Assembly (NCBI GenBank): GCA_027627225.1
Contig: CM051029.1
Span: 5,872,954-5,936,953, forward strand
Length of the DNA: 64,000 bases
Direction: 5' to 3'
Source: Congeria kusceri
Taxonomy: Eukaryota > Mollusca > Bivalvia > Myida > Dreissenidae
Below are positions 59,801-64,000 of the stretch, one piece after another; position 1 is the first letter of the stretch; each line of letters starts with the position of its first letter. The translations under genes and the position numbers were made by a program. The notes under the pieces were generated by a model. The model made no database searches and was not told the origin of the DNA. It saw nothing but the letters and a program-made list of their open reading frames with translations.

Positions 59801-62800
59801 GTTTATTCGCCACTCCGTGTTTTGCTTTCTGTCCCAGCCTTGTTAACTTTTGGAAAATTAATGTATAATTGACCGAAGCGATATTAACCACAATTAACTG
59901 TAATTAATAATCCGTTATTTCTACCAAATTTTCCTAAATAGTTCTTGTTTTGTATCATACAATAGCCACTTTATTCAACAAGTTTGTAGTGTTATATTGG
60001 TGTTCAAATGTATATTTCACAAGCAAGTTTTCTTCCAGACGGGGCATATATACGGGCATTCAAAGCAAATGAATCAAGCACTAACATCACTGTTGACCAA
60101 GGCGAAACATTAGAGCTGGTATGTGATGCCGATGGTGACCCTCAACCGACTGTTCGTATCGTCAATGCAACTCGTGGAAATGAAACAATCCTTGTTGAGA
60201 CTGAAGCACATAAAGCCAAATCTTACATACATCGAGCAAGATGTGAATATGATGCTGGAAGCTATAAATGCCTCGCTAACAACCGTTTTAACCATGGACA
60301 ACACAAACAGTCACTGGGTCTATACGTTAACTGTAAGTAATGAGGTACACATGTATATCATACCGTACTCAGTAACGAGTAAATATATTGGCTATACATA
60401 TTTTAAAGTGCATACAATACAACTGTGTTCTTGCACAGGTGCACCAAGAGCGTCGCCCTTTTCACCTGCTATAACAGAACAGTACAGAGCTCCTAACGAC
60501 TCGGTTGTGTTTACCTTCACAATCATGGCCTATCCTGAGCCAAAATCTTCAGACTTCAGTTGGTACAAACGTGTAGATGATGGATGGAAAGATGTGTCCA
60601 GTGACTCCAACAACTTTCTGATAAATACCTCTGATGACAACATGCAGACACAACTGATGATTCTCCGTGTGCAGGTTGGAGATTATGCAGAATACATGGC
60701 GAACGTTTCCAACACATTGGGTTCAGTAGCGGAAGTGTTTACCTTACACCCACAGTGTATGTATCTATTTCAACGTTGATTTTGTTAAGTATGCTGTAAC
60801 TTAACACATAGTAACACTTTACTGGAGTTAAATATTGATAAAGTTAGTTGATTCACAAGTATAATCGCATATGTATATACACATGTTTTACTTATTAAAC
60901 CAGTATACATATTTTAGCCAGACCATATGTTCCGAAGGACTTGCTTATTGACCGAGTAGGAAAAACGGACATTGTTATTACATGGGTTCCTGGTTTTAAT
61001 AGCGGCCAGGATCAGAACTTCACTATTCGATACAAAGAAGTCGATATTGAAATCTGGAGAGATATCTACGTAGCAGGTTCTGTTGTTATCCATACCTGGA
61101 CAATTGGGGGATTAAAACCTGGCACGACTTACCAAATCAAAATGCTGGCAGAAAACAAATTAGGCAAATCAGAATGGACTAAAGAAATAACGGAAACAAC
61201 CCTAGTGGACACAGGTACATAGTCTGGATACTGCTTTGTATATTATTACTAAATAACGAGATATTCTTAACAACGATATGAAAATAAAGTTAAATGGTTC
61301 AATTGTCACAAAATGTGTGTAATGAAACGCGTTTTTTACAGTTGACAGTGGTTCTGCACCCTCGTCTGTTGGCGGTGTAGTAGGTGGCCTCTTGGGGGTT
61401 GTTTTCATCATTACTGTATCCATCCTTTTATGGAAATACAGGTCGCATGGTAAATCTATATTGCATTGTTGTGCGTTGTATAACCGTTGCATATATATGT
61501 ACATGTTCATTTCATCTATTGGTTTGTGGTTTTATAGATGACATTAGTTTTGCCGGGGTTGGGATTGAGTTAACTTTCAAGCGACGAAGGTGGGGAAAAC
61601 AATGTTCATTTCATCTATTGGTTTGTGGTTTTATAGATGACATTAGTGTTGCCGGGGTTGGTATTGAGTTAACTTTCAAGCGACGAAGGTGGGGAAAACA
61701 ATAACTCGTGCCAAGGCTGTAAATAATATAATTATATATAATATAAAATTATAAATAAACATCTGTATAGATGTTAAGAAGAACTACGAATGTACGTTAA
61801 ATATGATTCATGTTGGTTGTGTGTACCGACTACGTAACACTATAAAATACAAAGACAATAAATACAAATATCAAAATACAGATTTACACACAAATATAAG
61901 ATATTACACGTAATACAGTATTACAAACGCGGCATATAATTTATAAGCTAATTATAATTACTTGTAAATAATAATATTATTTATAATATAAATTATAAAT
62001 ACACATCTGTATAGATGTAACGAAGAACAACGAATGACGTGAAAACGTGAATCGCTGTACTTCAGAAAATCGCCAATGGTCAATTTAAATTTGCATATAA
62101 AAAGAAAATCTTGCAAAATGGTAAACTCGAACTGATTTGAAGTGAAGCATGGATTATTTGGTGGTAACAGAACGAATTACGCTGATTGAACTACTTTACT
62201 CTAAACTCTTGACTACTGGCCACTACTACTACTAATTATTGAAAGAATTGCAAACATGGGATTTTAAGTGAACAAATATAACAACGTACATTTCTATCAA
62301 TTTATTTCACAACTAATAATTCCATGATAATAATATAAAATATAGTTATGTGTTGGGCAGCAGGACGAGCCTAGAAGATATAAATTTACATTTTTTTTAA
62401 CACATGTATTTGAGTATTTCGGGCTTAACCATGAAACTGGCTGCTTAGGAATTATCAAATTAAAATAACAATAACACAATCTTGCACCATGCATAGCATA
62501 TTATAAAAATTACTTAGACTGAGACTTGTTTCTATCAGAAACAGCATAGTTACATAATTTATTTCAGGGCAAAATGGTTCCAAAAAATACCAAACGCATA
62601 CCCACCCGACTGGCCAGTACGAAGATCTCGTCAGAGAACCGTAAGTAACTGAATATATAACATATACATGTTGATATATCATATATGTGAACAAGTGAAC
62701 AAAATATAACTTTATAAGTGTGTGTTTTATTATTTTATTTGAGTTAAACTGTGTCGTTCTTGAAAAGTAACTACAAACAAAAACAGTTGAATAATAACAT

Positions 62801-63270
62801 CATTTTGCTAGTCAAGCAAGAACATCTAATAATGATAATTAAACTTGTGTTTGTACTTAGACGAGACAACGATGCCTCAACCACAGATGGAAGTTATGAA
62901 ACCTGTAGAATCGGTGAGGTTTCAATATATAAGCTAATTAATAAATTCGAAGACATCAAGCCTGGAATGCATAATAAAGATAATATATCTTATGATTTTG
63001 CTTTGATGTTTATTTACTGTTTTGTCACCTTTCTTGTCAATTATATTTTCGTTTTATGTTCTACCAGATTCTGCAGATTCTCGTCAAGGCAATAACTATG
63101 AGACACTTGCAGAACTTGAATTCCGCGAATATTCGAGTATCACTCGTTATGAAACTCAAGGAGATATTACATCCTCCACAGATAATCGGTCTAGGATGCC
63201 AGCATTAAGACAAACTGTGTCGTCAACTGATGATAGGGAATACGTTAATATGAAGTTGTCAACAATTTAA
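53172..63270 (+). CDS. IGR-A: nine-Ig/FN3 transmembrane receptor with ITAM-like and YVNM tail
   Basis: Fourteen exons with GT-AG borders read as one frame of about 1152 residues: 53172-53516, 56606-56911, 57135-57425, 57549-57836, 58345-58650, 58753-59043, 59274-59558, 60039-60332, 60439-60756, 60918-61214, 61342-61449, 62568-62640, 62861-62913, 63068-63270. Exons 1-9 each encode one Ig-like domain, exon 10 FN3, exon 11 a TM helix, exons 12-14 the cytoplasmic tail. The tail has YEDL, SYETC, YETL-x7-YSSI, YETQ and C-terminal EYVNM. ITAMs are YxxL/I-x6-12-YxxL/I. pYxNM is known to bind p85 PI3K and Grb2 SH2 domains. No signal-peptide exon was found, so the 5' end is open. It is a single-pass surface receptor; the ligand is unknown. 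Immune recognition or cell adhesion are both plausible. No lesion was seen, in contrast to IGR-B. Confidence 0.85.
53597..53884. repeat. (ACT)n-(ACG)n microsatellite
   Basis: About 70 ACT units, then 15 or more ACG units, then AGAGAGAG. It lies in the first IGR-A intron. Confidence 0.97.
53885..56605 (+). other. IGR-A intron 1; no further exon recognised
   Basis: A GC-richer part (53890-54110) may be an interspersed repeat. Frames at 54986 and 55438 have no recognisable domain. Confidence 0.4.
56606..56911 (+). CDS. IGR-A exon 2: Ig2
   Basis: Acceptor TTATTTCCAG, donor GTAAGT. STFTCITSQSRPAPSIEWF and NLSCVASY give the cysteine/tryptophan core. Confidence 0.85.
57135..57425 (+). CDS. IGR-A exon 3: Ig3
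   Basis: Acceptor TTTTATCCAG, donor GTAAGC. IHLNCSSSGYPPPSYYWTY and RFSCMALN. Confidence 0.85.
57549..57836 (+). CDS. IGR-A exon 4: Ig4
   Basis: Acceptor GCAATTACAG, donor GTAATT (non-consensus after +4). IGIECASDANPPATVFWQG and VWTCTATNTM. Confidence 0.85.
58345..58650 (+). CDS. IGR-A exon 5: Ig5
   Basis: Acceptor TGTTTCGTAG, donor GTAAGT. VRLMCSEDSVPTSIYSWGSG and NYTCTVKNIM. An extra Cys lies in DKCW. Confidence 0.85.
58753..59043 (+). CDS. IGR-A exon 6: Ig6
   Basis: Acceptor ACCTTTTAG, donor GTAAGT. GWSFTIACFASSNPAPSLSW and NLTCNAVNTM. Confidence 0.85.
59274..59558 (+). CDS. IGR-A exon 7: Ig7
   Basis: Acceptor GATGCTACAG, donor GTAAGT. LTVPCTLTNVGNPPASTFTW and DEGEYQCNASN, the classic D.G.Y.C of I-set/C2 Ig domains. 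Confidence 0.87.
60039..60332 (+). CDS. IGR-A exon 8: Ig8
   Basis: Acceptor TCTTCCAG, donor GTAAGT. LELVCDADGDPQPTVRIVNA and YDAGSYKCLANN. The B-C Trp is absent, as in IGR-B. Confidence 0.85.
60439..60756 (+). CDS. IGR-A exon 9: Ig-like domain without the cysteine pair
   Basis: Acceptor TTGCACAG, donor GTATGT. VVFTFTIMAYPEPKSSDFSW keeps the Trp, and VGDYAEYMANVSN keeps the D.A.Y pattern, but both Ig cysteines are replaced (Thr or Phe, and Met). Confidence 0.82.
60918..61214 (+). CDS. IGR-A exon 10: fibronectin type III
   Basis: Acceptor ATATTTTAG, donor GTACAT. VITWVPGFNSGQDQNFTIRY, HTWTIGGLKPGTTYQIKMLA and NKLGKSEWTKE fit FN3 strands B, C, E-F and G. Confidence 0.88.
61342..61449 (+). CDS. 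IGR-A exon 11: transmembrane helix
   Basis: Acceptor TTTTTTACAG, donor GTAAAT. A Gly-rich SVGGVVGGLLGVVFIITVSI helix, then LLWKYRSH as stop-transfer. Confidence 0.87.
61503..61703 (+). repeat. 99-bp tandem duplication containing an exon-like unit
   Basis: Two nearly identical copies (starts at about 61505 and 61604). Each has GTTTTATAG followed by an open DDISFAGVGIELTFKRRR-type segment. Entry phase fits exon 11, but the GTGGGG donor would leave phase 2 and not fit exon 12. Read through, both copies form one frame ending at TAA 61702, so it may be an alternative last exon. Confidence 0.6.
61740..62520 (+). other. IGR-A intron sequence, AT-rich
   Basis: ACATCTGTATAGATGT occurs twice (about 61760 and 62001), flanked by ATAATATAAATTATAAAT runs. 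No exon seen. Confidence 0.4.
62568..62640 (+). CDS. IGR-A exon 12: cytoplasmic, YEDL
   Basis: Acceptor TTTATTTCAG, donor GTAAGT, 73 bp, phase 1 to 2. GSKKYQTH and GQYEDLVREP; YEDL is a YxxL SH2-type site. Confidence 0.82.
62861..62913 (+). CDS. IGR-A exon 13: cytoplasmic, SYETC
   Basis: Acceptor TTGTACTTAG, donor GTGAGG, 53 bp, phase 2 to 1. RDNDASTTDGSYETCRI. The counterpart was not found in IGR-B. Confidence 0.75.
63068..63270 (+). CDS. IGR-A exon 14: ITAM-like pair and YVNM, stop
   Basis: Acceptor TTCTACCAG. NNYETLAELEFREYSSI gives YETL-x7-YSSI; then RYETQGDI and REYVNMKLSTI before TAA (63268). Confidence 0.85.
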
Positions 63271-64000
63271 ACGTAGCACAAGTGATTTCCTGAAGATTAA
63301 TTATTACTTCATAAGACAAAACAATGATTTATGTAAAATTATATACAACATTATTGAATTGTTGGATGTTATATGTAAAAACACGCATTGCCTTATTGTA
63401 TTGTTTGATGAAATGCATACGTTTATTGAAATATTCGCTGATATATAAAGCATTATGTATAGCATACGATGTACGTTAATTGAATTGTAAAGTGATATAT
63501 AACGTACACACGTATAAGGCTAACCCTATCTAAATTGTCGTTATATATATATGAAACATTATGCATTATGTAATTAAATTACCGCGTGGTATATGAAATG
63601 TCATGCATTAGTTAATTGTATTATTGAGTGATATATGAACTGTTATGCATTACTGTATTGAAATTATGGGTGAAATATTACATATAATACATAGCTGAAT
63701 TGAATTATTGGGTGATATATGAAATACCATGCAAGAAGAAATTGAATTTTTTTGTGACAAATGAAACATTATGCATAGCATAAACGTATCTTTGGCTAAT
63801 AAATGAAGTTTTATACATAATATACTTGCAGCAGAACAGGTTGTTTATTTTAATTCTATTATGTTAAAATCCTTGAATTGTATTGATTGTACTTAAGTTT
63901 GACGTATGTTGGTAATTCGGATATGAAATGTTTAAATTCGAAATAAGTATGGGCCGAATAAATTCAAGCATTTAAATTGAATTTCATTTCAACTGCCAAA
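63271..64000 (+). promoter_or_regulatory. IGR-A 3' UTR/flank with degenerate repeat and poly-A signals
   Basis: From about 63375 a loose 60-70 bp repeat with GTGATATATGAAA and TATGCATTA motifs occurs about six times. AATAAA signals lie at 63798 and 63957. Which one is used is unknown. Confidence 0.45.

Overview
Eukaryotic genomic DNA: AT-rich, intron-rich, full of microsatellites and transposon debris, with GT-AG exons and a 200-base assembly gap at 43751-43950. The repeat types (about 160-bp minisatellite cores, short fold-back elements, tRNA-like SINE heads, MITEs whose ends read TATTCACAAAGCTCC) and the gene content suggest a bivalve mollusc. A freshwater or heterodont mussel would fit, but the species cannot be read from the sequence. 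Locus names IGR-A, IGR-B and IGR-C are my own labels. || LEFT PART (1-21900), mostly repeats: a 5'-truncated, frameshifted LINE (1324-3683); the three 3' exons of an unrecognised gene for an acidic, probably nuclear protein (4981-7192); an older tandem repeat split by a 771-bp insertion, next to a 30-bp minisatellite (7386-9420); a second broken LINE (11690-13499); a long (TG)n tract; a psq/Tigger-type transposase remnant (18151-18417, minus); and nine degenerate copies of an about 160-bp repeat (18990-20495). || MIDDLE (21900-29000): minus-strand exons of a receptor-type protein tyrosine phosphatase (22446-23383) whose catalytic-loop exon seems decayed (about 21920-22000); otherwise intergenic. 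|| RIGHT PART (29022-63270), a cluster of immunoglobulin-superfamily (IgSF) receptor loci on both strands. IGR-B (minus, 37953 to 29022) is a multi-Ig/FN3/TM receptor copy with at least four 1-bp frameshifts and in-frame stops in three exons, so it is probably a pseudogene. A lone plus-strand Ig pseudo-exon lies at about 40601-40916. IGR-C (minus, 49963 to 44650) is a small receptor: signal peptide, one V-like Ig domain, stalk, TM exon with a stop; three further TM exons follow in about 0.9-kb tandem duplicates. IGR-A (plus, 53172 to 63270) is an intact 14-exon run: nine Ig-like domains, one FN3, one TM helix and a tyrosine-rich tail. || The most interesting system: the IGR-A tail has an ITAM-spaced pair (YETL-x7-YSSI), a YEDL and a C-terminal YVNM. 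That combination in an invertebrate receptor predicts SH2-based signalling. IGR-C offers alternative TM exons with or without continuation into a tail, and every ectodomain exon of IGR-A has the same splice phase (1-1). Together this looks like a diversifying family of candidate recognition receptors. Function is inferred; the domains, phases and motifs are read directly.
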